Assembly (NCBI GenBank): GCA_964448935.1
Contig: CAYVBE010000159.1
Location: 1 to 10,154 of the forward strand
Source: CAYVBE01 sp964448935
GTDB lineage: Bacteria > Planctomycetota > Brocadiia > SM23-32
Length of the DNA stretch: 10,154 nucleotides
Reading direction: 5' to 3'
The translations under genes were made by a program, and so were the position numbers. Under the pieces are notes generated by a model. It was not told where the DNA came from. It was given only the letters and a program-made list of their open reading frames with translations, and did not search any database. Position 1 is the stretch's first letter, and the number at the start of each line of letters is the position of its first letter. Positions 1 to 6,127 of this stretch are shown here, one piece after another.

Positions 1-32
1 GACCTTGCCAGAATGGCTCTGAACCCCGAAAC

Positions 33-308
33 TCAAGTGTTATGGACCACTAGGTTGTGGTCGGGTGCCCAGTCATCCCTCACCTTTCGCCATCTCAGAT
101 TCAGGGTCTTGGGATACGTCAACTCCACTGAGTCCCACCATTCGGGCAGCGTTCCGCCCACCTGCCGTATCAGGTCCATCACCACCTGCGGGGTCCTGGT
201 ATCTCCCGCCGCACGCGCGACGTCCTGCCCCGATACCGCCGCCGTCTGAGTGACGGCAAAAACCACGGAAACCGCACAGAGCAGAAGGCTGCCTATGACT
301 CTTTTCAT
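33..308 (-). CDS. Short secreted protein of unknown function
   Basis: A 91-residue protein with a clear N-terminal export signal: MKR, a hydrophobic stretch at residues 4-19 (VIGSLLLCAVSVVFAV), then an Ala/Thr-rich region ending near AAVSGQD where signal peptidase could cut. The mature part is about 65 residues, charged and Trp-rich (LPEWWDSVELTYPKTLNLRW), with no Cys in it and no motif I can assign. Its ATG sits in a TGATG overlap with the stop of the upstream 4Fe-4S gene, so the two are probably translationally coupled and belong together. The protein stops at TGA 33-35 shortly after a compact aromatic-rich segment; the neighbouring genes are broken, so this could also be the front of a longer protein truncated by mutation. 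I do not recognise the family. Export is well supported, function is not. Confidence 0.6.
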   Translation of the reverse strand: MKRVIGSLLLCAVSVVFAVTQTAAVSGQDVARAAGDTRTPQVVMDLIRQVGGTLPEWWDSVELTYPKTLNLRWRKVRDDWAPDHNLVVHNT

Positions 309-599
309 CAGCGCAAGGTCCTCAGAAGTCGTTCAGAAGTCAGCTTCTTCGCCCGGTCGGCCACGTCCAGCATCACGTCCAACGGGCAGAGCCATCCGCA
401 GAAAAAACGCCCCAGCACCGCCGCGCCGGCCAGAAGGGCCCAATGCGCTCAGCGGACTCAGCCGCATGAACCACTCCCCCTGCCACCGCGACGCCCACAT
501 CATGGGCGGGGCCGCCACGAAGACCGCGAAAACCCCGAACGCCACCCCCTGAACCGCCCGGCGCACGCGCCGCGGCCACACCTGCCTCTTCACCGGCAT
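308..599 (-). pseudogene. Short 4Fe-4S (Fer4_5/NapH-type) membrane protein with a one-base frameshift
   Basis: The reading frame from ATG 599 (preceded by a GAGGAAGAG ribosome site) gives MPVKRQVWPRRVRRAV, one hydrophobic segment, then WFMRLSPLSALG. At about 436-441 the coding sense moves to another frame, which reads LLAGAAVLGRFFCGWLCP followed by LDVMLDVADRAKKLTSERLL and a TGA at 308-310. FFCGWLCP is the cysteine motif of the NapH/CcoG-like membrane polyferredoxin group. Deleting one G from the GGG (CCC on the plus strand, 439-441) restores one frame of about 97 residues. The family is usually 250-300 residues with several more cysteine motifs, so this is a single-motif short form even when repaired. 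The TGATG overlap with the downstream secreted protein argues that the C-terminus is native. Likely role if intact: membrane electron transfer. It is either an inactivating frameshift or a sequencing/assembly error. Confidence 0.7.
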
Positions 600-741
600 G
601 CGAAGCTCTTCCTCTGCTGAACCACTTCCCGAACATGTTACTTTGGGGTTCATTCATGTTGCCAGCGGCGGCCTTTCGCAGCAAGCAGGGGACGGGCCGA
701 CCGAGATGACAGGTGTGGCGCCCGTTTGACGCCGGGCAGGC

Positions 742-1095
742 TCAGAAACGAATGCGGAAGGTGGGATCGGCTCCCTCGCCCTCCTCGGTGTCCTCGGGAG
801 CGCCGCCGTCGTCCTCCAGGTCTTCGCCCACCGAGTAGATGATCTTCTTCTCCCGGGAGTAGCGCAAGGGTTGACCGTCGAAGGGATCGCGCGGCACCTC
901 GGCGATGTACTCGGGCACCAGTTCGTCCAGCGACTCGGGCAGGGCGCCGTTCTCCGCCTTGTATGCCTTGAGCGCCATCAGCACCCGGGTCGCGGAGACT
1001 TCCAGCTCCAACTCGCACTTCCGCAGGTGCTGCTTGCTGAGAGTGGGCGTCGACATGAGAACGATCACGTGGCCGACAGGGTCCGCGGAGAGCAC
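742..1095 (-). pseudogene. C-terminal fragment of a planctomycete-type protein, N-terminally truncated
   Basis: The open frame gives 117 residues from a GTG directly after a TGA codon. It begins abruptly with LSADPVGHVIVLMSTPTL, followed by a helical stretch (residues 20-45, ATRVLMALKAYKAENG), then ALPESLDELVPEYIAEVP, PRDPFDGQPLRY and KKIIYSVGED, and an acidic tail ending FRIRF. From memory, this NPVG/ATR..LALRAY/LPESLDxLVP/DPFDGxPLRY/YSVG order is the last quarter of long (400-500 residue) membrane-anchored proteins common in Planctomycetota, whose short pseudopilin-like C-terminal segment follows a large N-terminal region. Here the N-terminal region is missing and no ribosome site is evident at the GTG. 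A second copy of the tail lies 440 bp away (1187-1274). I call it a truncated remnant; a short functional derivative is possible. Biochemical function of the family is unknown to me. Confidence 0.65.
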
Positions 1096-1170
1096 TCAAC
1101 CACGCCCCGCGAGGTGTACGAGGCCCACCTGCCGGAGTTCAAGGACTCCCTCCGCCGCGGAACGGGATAG
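1090..1170 (+). pseudogene. Possible plus-strand C-terminal scrap (TPREVYEAHLPEF)
   Basis: Between the truncated planctomycete-type gene and the second tail copy, the plus strand reads STTPREVYEAHLPEFKDSLR and a few more residues before TAG at 1168-1170, with GC-rich third positions. The motif TPREVY resembles the end of integrase-core transposases, where RTPxEVY-like sequences are common, but the piece is only about 25 codons and its frame is antisense to the neighbouring gene upstream of 1090. It may be a transposase remnant or chance coding-like sequence. Weakly supported. Confidence 0.2.
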
Positions 1171-1186
1171 CGGCAGCGGAGGCCGG

Positions 1187-1274
1187 TCAGAATGCGATGC
1201 GGAAGGTGGGGTCGGCTCCCTCGCCGTCCGCGGCGCCCTCGGAGGCGCCGCCCTCCTCTTCCAGGTCTTCCCCC
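1187..1274 (-). pseudogene. Second copy of the planctomycete-type protein tail
   Basis: The minus strand reads EDLEEEGGASEGAADGEGAD, then PTFRIAF and TGA (1187-1189). This aligns with EDLEDDGGAPEDTEEGEGAD, PTFRIRF at the end of the gene at 742-1095; the nucleotide match is strong at both ends of the segment. The similarity breaks at about 1271-1274, where the transposase remnant begins in a different frame. Only about 28 codons of this paralogue remain, so it cannot be functional. Confidence 0.65.
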
Positions 1275-1440
1275 CGCTCGAGCCGGTCGTGGGGCACAGA
1301 CCGACGTAACTGACCAGTTTCTTGGGCGAGGCAAATCTCCCTGTCTCCCCGAGCTCACCGATCAGGTAATGTGCGGTCACCTCTCCGACTCCGGGCAGAC
1401 TGTCCAGCCAGCCCAACCCGGCTCGCCCGGAGCTTGACAG
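1271..1440 (-). mobile_element. IS110-family transposase remnant (C-terminal Transposase_20 part)
   Basis: From a TTG at 1416 the minus strand encodes GWLDSLPGVGEVTAHYLIGE, then LGETGRFASPKKLVSYVGLC and PTTGSSGGK. This is the helix-hairpin-helix-like PGVG...ta..LigElG...RF.S.kkL.sY.GL.P...SG block of the IS116/IS110/IS902 transposase C-terminal domain. The DEDD catalytic N-terminus is absent, and the rest of the C-terminus is replaced in another frame by the tail copy at 1187-1274. In-frame residues continue upstream to about 1440 without a stop. Only about 50-55 of the roughly 350-400 residues of a full transposase remain, so the element is dead. No terminal repeats or target-site structure can be recognised. 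Confidence 0.8.
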
Positions 1441-1462
1441 GACACCCGCCCCGACCTACCAT
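1434..1462 (+). promoter_or_regulatory. Sigma-70-type promoter for the epimerase-ribBA-lapA operon
   Basis: TTGACA (1434-1439), 17-nt spacer, TACCAT (1457-1462). The expected start near 1469 leaves a leader of about 30 nt before the ATG at 1498, which carries the ribosome site GAGAGGAGA (1485-1493). The -35 hexamer lies at the edge of the IS110 remnant. Confidence 0.65.
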
Positions 1463-1497
1463 TCGGGGACTACCTGTGCCCATCGAGAGGAGACGCT

Positions 1498-2445
1498 ATG
1501 GCCGTTCTGGTGACGGGAGGGGCGGGGTTTATCGGCAGCCACGTGGTGGACCGGCTGGCGGAGCGCGGCGAGTGGGTGCTCTGCCTGGATAACTTCAACG
1601 AATACTACTCGCCGCAGGTCAAGCGCGACAACATTGCCGGGGCGCTGGAGACCGGGCGGGTGGAGCTGATCGAGGGGGATATCCGGGACGCGGGGGTCTG
1701 CAACGCCGCCGTCGGGCGGGAGGACGTCACCTCGGTGATTCACCTGGCGGCGCGCGCGGGGGTGCGGCCGTCCATCGCGCAGCCCGCCCTCTACGAAAAG
1801 GTGAACTGCGTGGGGACGGTCAACCTGCTGGAGGCGGCCCGGCAGTGGGGGATCGAGAAGTTTGTCTTCGGCTCCAGTTCGTCCGTTTACGGCGTCAACA
1901 GCAAGGTGCCGTTCAACGAGGACGATCCGGTGGAGCAGCCCATCTCCCCCTACGCCGCCACCAAGCGCGCCGGGGAACTGATGTGCCGGGTGTATCGCCA
2001 CCTCTACGACCTGCCCATCGTGGCGCTGCGCTTCTTCACGGTCTACGGCCCCCGGCAGCGGCCGGACCTGGCGATCCACAAGTTCGCCCGGCTGATCGAG
2101 GCGGGCGAGCCGATACCGGTTTACGGCGACGGCACCAGCCGGCGGGACTACACCTATTCCAGCGACATCGTGGACGGCGTGATGGCCGCCCTGGAGAGGC
2201 CGCTGGAGTTCGAGATCATCAATCTGGGCAACTCCGATCCCGTGGAGCTGAGCACGCTCATCGAGCTGATCGAGGAGGCCCTGGGCAAAGAGGCGAAGAT
2301 CAACCGGCTGCCCGATCAGCCGGGGGATGTGCCCGTGACCTACGCCGATATCGCGAAGGCGCAACGCCTGCTGGACTACGAGCCGCGCTTCCCGATTCGA
2401 CAGGGCCTCAAGCACTTTGTACAATGGATGCGTAGGGGCACCTGA
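1498..2445 (+). CDS. NAD-dependent epimerase, UDP-glucuronate 4-epimerase-like (extended SDR)
   Basis: A complete 315-residue extended short-chain dehydrogenase/reductase. The Rossmann NAD motif is TGGAGFIGSH at residues 6-15, with the acidic D31 of LCLDNFNEYY at the end of strand 2 favouring NAD. GDIRD is at 60-64, SSSSVYG at 126-132, and the catalytic pair Y152-K156 is in PYAATK. TVYGPRQRPD (181-190), VYGDGTSRRDY (208-218) and QPGDVPVTYADIAKAQ (274-289) are the substrate-side blocks typical of UDP-glucuronate 4-epimerases (CapI/LspL type), making UDP-galacturonate for cell-envelope polysaccharide in the cytoplasm. UDP-glucose 4-epimerase or a dehydratase is less likely because of the GDVP.TYAD signature. 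The start is set by GAGAGGAGA five bases upstream and by TGGAGFIG falling at the usual place. It is first in the operon with ribBA 18 bp downstream. Confidence 0.9.
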   Translation: MAVLVTGGAGFIGSHVVDRLAERGEWVLCLDNFNEYYSPQVKRDNIAGALETGRVELIEGDIRDAGVCNAAVGREDVTSVIHLAARAGVRPSIAQPALYEKVNCVGTVNLLEAARQWGIEKFVFGSSSSVYGVNSKVPFNEDDPVEQPISPYAATKRAGELMCRVYRHLYDLPIVALRFFTVYGPRQRPDLAIHKFARLIEAGEPIPVYGDGTSRRDYTYSSDIVDGVMAALERPLEFEIINLGNSDPVELSTLIELIEEALGKEAKINRLPDQPGDVPVTYADIAKAQRLLDYEPRFPIRQGLKHFVQWMRRGT

Positions 2446-2463
2446 CCCACCGGGAGCGCATCC

Positions 2464-3747
2464 ATGCCACACAACAAGACAACAGACGCCGAGTTCGCCG
2501 ATATTCCGACCGCCGTGGAGGAGTTTCGCAAGGGGCGGTTCGTGATTGTGGTGGACGATGAGGACCGCGAGAACGAGGGCGACATCTGCCTGGCCGCGGA
2601 GCACGTTACGCCGGAGGCCATCGCACTGCTGATCAACCGGGCGCGGGGTTTCCTGTGCGTGGCCGTGGCGCCGGAGGTAGCCGATCGGCTGGACCTGTAC
2701 CCCATGGTGGAGGAGAATCGCAGCGCCTTCGGCACGCCCTTCACCGTTACCGTGGACGCCCGCGAGGGGATAAGCACGGGGGTCAGCGCGGAGGACCGCG
2801 CGGAGACGATCCGCCTGATCGTGGCCGAGGATGCGCGCCCGCAGGACCTGGTGCGCCCCGGGCACATTCTGCCCCTGCAGGCCAGGCCGGGCGGCACACT
2901 GGTCCGCGCCGGGCACACGGAGGCGGCGGTGGACCTGGCCCGCATGGCGGGGCTGAAGCCCGCCGCCCTGATCTGCGAGGTGATGAACGAGGACGGCTCA
3001 ATGGCCCGGCTGCCGCAGTTGCAGGAACTGGCGCGGGATCTGGACATCTCCATCTGCTCCATCGCCGACCTTATCCGCTACCGGCATCAGAGCGAGTACC
3101 TGGTGACCAAGAAGGTGCGCGTGCAACTGCCGACCCGCCACGGGCATTTCCGCCTGCACTACTACCGCTCCATGGTGGACGAGAAGGAGCACGTGGCGGT
3201 CTGCCACGGCCCCGTGGGCACACCGGACGATACGCCGGCGGCGCCCATCGAGGACACCGTGCTGGTGCGTGTGCATGACGAGTGCTTCACGGGGGACATC
3301 CTGCACTCGCGGCGCTGCGACTGCGGCGAGCAGCTCGAGGCGGCGCTGACGATGATCGCGCAGGCGGACCTGGGCGTGCTGCTCTACATGCGGCAGGAGG
3401 GGCGGGGCATCGGGCTGGAGAACAAACTGCACGCCTACCTGCTGCAGGAGAACGGGCTGGATACCGTTGAGGCGAACGAGGAACTGGGCCTGCCGGCGGA
3501 CAAGCGCGACTACGGCGTGGGGGCGCAGATACTGCGGCACCTGGGCGTGCGCAAGATGCGGCTGATGTCCAACAACCCGCGTAAGTTCCACGCCCTCAGC
3601 GGCTACGGGCTGGAGATCGTCGAGCGCGTGCCGCTGGAGATACCGCCGCGCGAGGAGAACCTGGCCTACCTGCGGACCAAGAGAGACAAGATGGGCCACA
3701 TGCTGGAATTGGAGGGGACGGATGACACCGGAGACGAAGCCGACTGA
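2464..3747 (+). CDS. ribBA: Bifunctional RibBA: DHBP synthase and GTP cyclohydrolase II
   Basis: The 427-residue length fits the fused enzyme that starts both branches of riboflavin synthesis: ribulose 5-phosphate to 3,4-dihydroxy-2-butanone 4-phosphate, and GTP to the pyrimidine precursor. RibB domain, about 11-208: DDEDRENEGD (31-40) for the sugar phosphate and metal, HTEA (151-154), and E172 in ICEVMNEDG. RibA domain, about 213-417: zinc ligands C274, C285 and C287 with the family's 11 and 2 spacing, RQEGRGIGLENKL (310-322), the catalytic Tyr in AYLLQENG (Y325), DKRDYG (346-351), and MSNNPRKF (368-375). All key residues I can check are present in both halves, so both activities are expected. 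The last ten residues (GTDDTGDEAD) form an acidic tail. The ATG follows CGGGAG by about eight bases. No room exists for an FMN riboswitch in the 18-bp gap upstream. Confidence 0.97.
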   Translation: MPHNKTTDAEFADIPTAVEEFRKGRFVIVVDDEDRENEGDICLAAEHVTPEAIALLINRARGFLCVAVAPEVADRLDLYPMVEENRSAFGTPFTVTVDAREGISTGVSAEDRAETIRLIVAEDARPQDLVRPGHILPLQARPGGTLVRAGHTEAAVDLARMAGLKPAALICEVMNEDGSMARLPQLQELARDLDISICSIADLIRYRHQSEYLVTKKVRVQLPTRHGHFRLHYYRSMVDEKEHVAVCHGPVGTPDDTPAAPIEDTVLVRVHDECFTGDILHSRRCDCGEQLEAALTMIAQADLGVLLYMRQEGRGIGLENKLHAYLLQENGLDTVEANEELGLPADKRDYGVGAQILRHLGVRKMRLMSNNPRKFHALSGYGLEIVERVPLEIPPREENLAYLRTKRDKMGHMLELEGTDDTGDEAD

Positions 3748-3755
3748 AAAGGAGG
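3747..3755 (+). promoter_or_regulatory. Strong ribosome binding site that decides the lapA-like start
   Basis: AAAAGGAGG at 3747-3755 lies eight bases before ATG 3764. The in-frame upstream ATG at 3722 lies inside ribBA and has no comparable site, so 3764 is preferred. Confidence 0.7.
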
Positions 3756-3763
3756 GCAGGGGG

Positions 3764-4009
3764 ATGCCGAAAACTGAGGCGAGCGAACCCGCCAACTGGG
3801 TAGGTCAGGCCAAGTTCGTGGCCGTCCTGGTGCTGGTGGTGCTGGTTCTGATAGTGATATTCCAGAACGTGGGCACGTACCCGTTTCAATTGCTGTTCTG
3901 GGAACTGGAGGTTTCCGTATCGGCGGTGATGGTGGGTCTTTTGCTGGTAGGCGTAGTCGTCGGCATGTTGGCGGCGCACCTGCTGGGGCGAAGGCGGCCG
4001 CGTGACTGA
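3764..4009 (+). CDS. LapA-domain (DUF1049) small membrane protein
   Basis: An 81-residue protein from ATG 3764: a polar N-terminus (MPKTEASEPANWVGQAK), TM1 at about 16-34 (FVAVLVLVVLVLIVIFQN), a short loop with QNVGTYPFQLLFWELEV, TM2 at about 53-73 (VMVGLLLVGVVVGMLAAHLL) and a basic end GRRRPRD. The FQN...FQLLFWEL...TM2-with-Gly order is the LapA/DUF1049 pattern (lipopolysaccharide assembly protein A domain), known in gammaproteobacteria to work with LapB in controlling LPS synthesis and found widely as a stand-alone small protein elsewhere. Here there is no LapB neighbour, so that role cannot be assumed. It is the third gene of the epimerase-ribBA unit; an envelope job would agree with the nucleotide-sugar enzyme. 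It ends six bases before the convergent GAF-PAS gene. Confidence 0.8.
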   Translation: MPKTEASEPANWVGQAKFVAVLVLVVLVLIVIFQNVGTYPFQLLFWELEVSVSAVMVGLLLVGVVVGMLAAHLLGRRRPRD

Positions 4010-4015
4010 CGGGGC

Positions 4016-5077
4016 CTACGCGCCGTCGGGCGATCCCACCATACAGACCATCCCGGCCGGGTTGCCTCCCTCGTCCATGATGGGGGCGGTGCTGCAGCGC
4101 ACCTCGCGGTCTGCGACGATCTGAGCGGGGATGACAAAAGAGGTTTCCCGCCCGTCCTTAAGCGCTTTCTGCAGGCGCTCCCGCACGGGCGGGCGGCCGA
4201 AGAAGTCCAGATCCTGCAGCTTTACGCGCCCGATAATCTCCTCCCGTCGCCGGCCCCCCTCCAGCAGTCCGGCCATCCGCCCGTTCAGGCCCGTAATCAG
4301 CCCCTCGCCATCCGTGGCGACCAGCGCGACGGGCGCGTATTTGAAGGCCAGATGCCCGGGCCTGAGCCCCTCCAGGCGCATATCCTTCCGCGTCAGGCGT
4401 TGCTCCATGCGGAACGCCTCCAGGGCGAAAGCCAGATGGTCGGCAACCTCCTGCAGCATCCCGGCCTCCTGGATGTCGAAGACGTCGGGCAACTCGGAGT
4501 ACACGTTTAGCGCCCCCAGGACCCGCCCGTCGTAGCGGAGAGGGAAGGAGCCACAGGAGCGGTAGCCGCGCTCCAACGCCTGCTCCCTCCAGGGCCCGAA
4601 TTCCGGCGCCGATTCGATATCCCGCATCACCTGCGGCTCGCCGGTCTTTATGGCCAGCCCCCCGGGCCCGCGGCCCGTCGGCGAGTCGTCCCATGTGACT
4701 TCGATCTGATCCAGATAGCCGTTCTCGAACCCGGCCTGGCTCACCGGCTTCACCCGCTTCGTGTCTTCCTCCAGCAGCCCGATCCAGGCCATCTTGTAGC
4801 CGCGCGTGTCCACCAGCACCCGGCAGGCGCTGTCCAGCAACTCGTGCTGACCACTCTCGGTGACGATGACCTTGTTGATGGAGCGTATGGCACGAAGCAC
4901 CCGTGTGAGATGCTGCATATAGTGGCCCCGCGGCCCCTCACCCTTCATCCAGTCGGGCCACTCAGAGCCCCGGGGGCGCCGCAAAACCAGCAGAACGGCC
5001 AGTATGGCGGCAAGAACACCCAATACCGCCGCCAGCAGGGCCAGGAACCAGACCTGCGGCTCGTCCGCCAGGAACAT
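4016..5077 (-). CDS. Membrane-anchored GAF-PAS sensor without output domain
   Basis: From ATG 5077 this is 353 residues: one TM helix at about 8-32 (LALLAAVLGVLAAILAVLLV) and a basic stop-transfer RRPRG. A GAF_2-like domain follows at about 56-222 (LLDSACRVLVDTRGYKMAWI, SFPLRYDGRVLGALNVYSEL, LQEVADHLAFALEAF), then a PAS domain at about 237-347 (YAPVALVATDGEGLITGLNG, EEIIGRVKLQDLDFFGRP, ending STAPIMDEGGNPAGMVCMVG). The protein stops directly after PAS, with no kinase, GGDEF, EAL or phosphatase module. It probably senses a cytoplasmic small molecule or redox state and passes it on by protein contact; the partner is unknown. The GAF half resembles those next to histidine kinases. The frame is open to a TTG at 5161, and no start has a good ribosome site; I prefer 5077 because it puts the TM helix near the N-terminus. 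It converges on the operon to its left. Confidence 0.8.
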   Translation of the reverse strand: MFLADEPQVWFLALLAAVLGVLAAILAVLLVLRRPRGSEWPDWMKGEGPRGHYMQHLTRVLRAIRSINKVIVTESGQHELLDSACRVLVDTRGYKMAWIGLLEEDTKRVKPVSQAGFENGYLDQIEVTWDDSPTGRGPGGLAIKTGEPQVMRDIESAPEFGPWREQALERGYRSCGSFPLRYDGRVLGALNVYSELPDVFDIQEAGMLQEVADHLAFALEAFRMEQRLTRKDMRLEGLRPGHLAFKYAPVALVATDGEGLITGLNGRMAGLLEGGRRREEIIGRVKLQDLDFFGRPPVRERLQKALKDGRETSFVIPAQIVADREVRCSTAPIMDEGGNPAGMVCMVGSPDGA

Positions 5078-5317
5078 CAAGGGCAATATGTTCGTGAGAT
5101 CAGCCAATGCAGAACCATGGAGTAAACAGGGAAGTTTTCGGCGCAGACGGCCCGACCACAAAACGGGTCGTGCGGCACGTGGGAAACGCGGAGGGGGCAG
5201 AATACGTAACGCCGCCCTTCAATGCCGCCCGGGCCGACGAGAGGGTTTCCCGAGTATGTACCCACCCGCCTTGCTGCAATATACAGAAGCAGCGAAGCCG
5301 TGTCAAAACGCCGCCCG

Positions 5318-5346
5318 TTGCCCCAGGCCCTCTCATGTGCTATTCT
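5318..5346 (+). promoter_or_regulatory. Sigma-70-type promoter for the SMS iron-sulfur operon
   Basis: TTGCCC (5318-5323), 17-nt spacer, TATTCT (5341-5346), giving an expected start near 5353 and a leader of about 30 nt before ATG 5384. The divergent gap 5078-5317 also must hold the promoter of the GAF-PAS gene, which I cannot place. I see no clear IscR- or Fur-like box. Confidence 0.5.
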
Positions 5347-5383
5347 GCCCCGGTTGAAGCCTGTGTTTCAATGCGAGGATGCA

Positions 5384-6127
5384 ATGGCCCTTCTGGAAGT
5401 CAAGGACGTAACCCTCCACCTGGAGGGCGAGGAAATCCTGCACGGGGTAAACCTCCAGGTTCAGGAGGGCGCCATCCACGCCGTGGTGGGGCCCAACGGC
5501 GCCGGCAAATCCAGTCTGGCCTATTCCATCATGGGCCTGCCGGACTACGTGCCCGACGAGGGGGAGATAATCTTCGACCGCACGCGCCTCAACGAACTTC
5601 CCATCACGGAAAGAGCCCGCCTCGGCCTCAGCCTTGCCTGGCAGGAGCCGGCCCGCTTCGAAGGCATGAGCGTGCGCCAGTTCATGACCGCAGCAGCAGC
5701 CGAGGAAACCGGGGGGGACGAGGAAATCCTGCGCGACGCATTGGACAGGGTGGCCCTTGACCCGGACCGCTACCTGGAACGCGCCGTGGACCAGAGCCTC
5801 AGCGGCGGCGAGCGCAAACGCATCGAACTGGCCTCCATAGTGGTCATGAAACCACGCCTGATGATCACCGACGAGCCCGACTCCGGCATAGACGTGGAGG
5901 CACTGAACCACATGTTCGAACTCCTGGATGGCCTGCGCGATGCGGAGACCACGGTCCTCCTGGTCACCCACAGCAGCGAGGTCCTCTCCCATGCGGACAC
6001 AGCCACGCTGATGTGCTGCGGCCGCAACGTGGAAGAAGGACCCGCCCGCAAGATCCGTCAGTACTTCGTTGACCAGTGCATCCCCTGCCCCATCCACGAT
6101 CCCGAATCGAGGCACCCCGCCACATGA
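5384..6127 (+). CDS. sufC: SufC/SmsC-type ATPase of iron-sulfur cluster assembly
   Basis: A 247-residue soluble ABC ATPase: Walker A GPNGAGKSS (36-44), Q-loop Q87 in LAWQEPARFEG (a SufC hallmark), signature LSGGERKR (139-146), Walker B LMITDEPDSGID (159-170) with catalytic E164 and the SufC-type DEPDSGID, and H-loop H196 in LVTHSS. It powers the SufB-like scaffold encoded next, with which it overlaps by ATGA. The start is ATG 5384 with AGGA just upstream and MALLEVKDV at the usual family start; the frame is open further upstream but is noncoding in character and contains the promoter. The C-terminus differs from classical SufC: MCCGRN (210-215) and QCIPCPIHD (231-239) give four cysteines, including a CxxC, which may be a feature of the minimal-system branch. 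There is no sufD, sufS, sufU or sufE nearby. Confidence 0.93.
   Translation: MALLEVKDVTLHLEGEEILHGVNLQVQEGAIHAVVGPNGAGKSSLAYSIMGLPDYVPDEGEIIFDRTRLNELPITERARLGLSLAWQEPARFEGMSVRQFMTAAAAEETGGDEEILRDALDRVALDPDRYLERAVDQSLSGGERKRIELASIVVMKPRLMITDEPDSGIDVEALNHMFELLDGLRDAETTVLLVTHSSEVLSHADTATLMCCGRNVEEGPARKIRQYFVDQCIPCPIHDPESRHPAT

Noticed and set aside
2440..2464. FMN riboswitch before ribBA
   Set aside because: Only 18 bases separate it from the epimerase, and no RFN-like conserved segment is visible there.
1456..2916. A 486-codon minus-strand open frame opposite the epimerase and ribBA
   Set aside because: It is the antisense shadow of two clear genes in GC-rich DNA; its translation is His/Arg/Pro-rich with no family motif.
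2998..3795. A 265-codon minus-strand open frame opposite ribBA
   Set aside because: It mirrors conserved RibA motifs on the plus strand and has no own ribosome site or domain.
5107..5760. A 217-codon plus-strand open frame over the promoter and start of sufC
   Set aside because: It covers the divergent intergenic region and then runs out of frame through the Walker A region; composition is Arg/Pro/Gly-rich noise.
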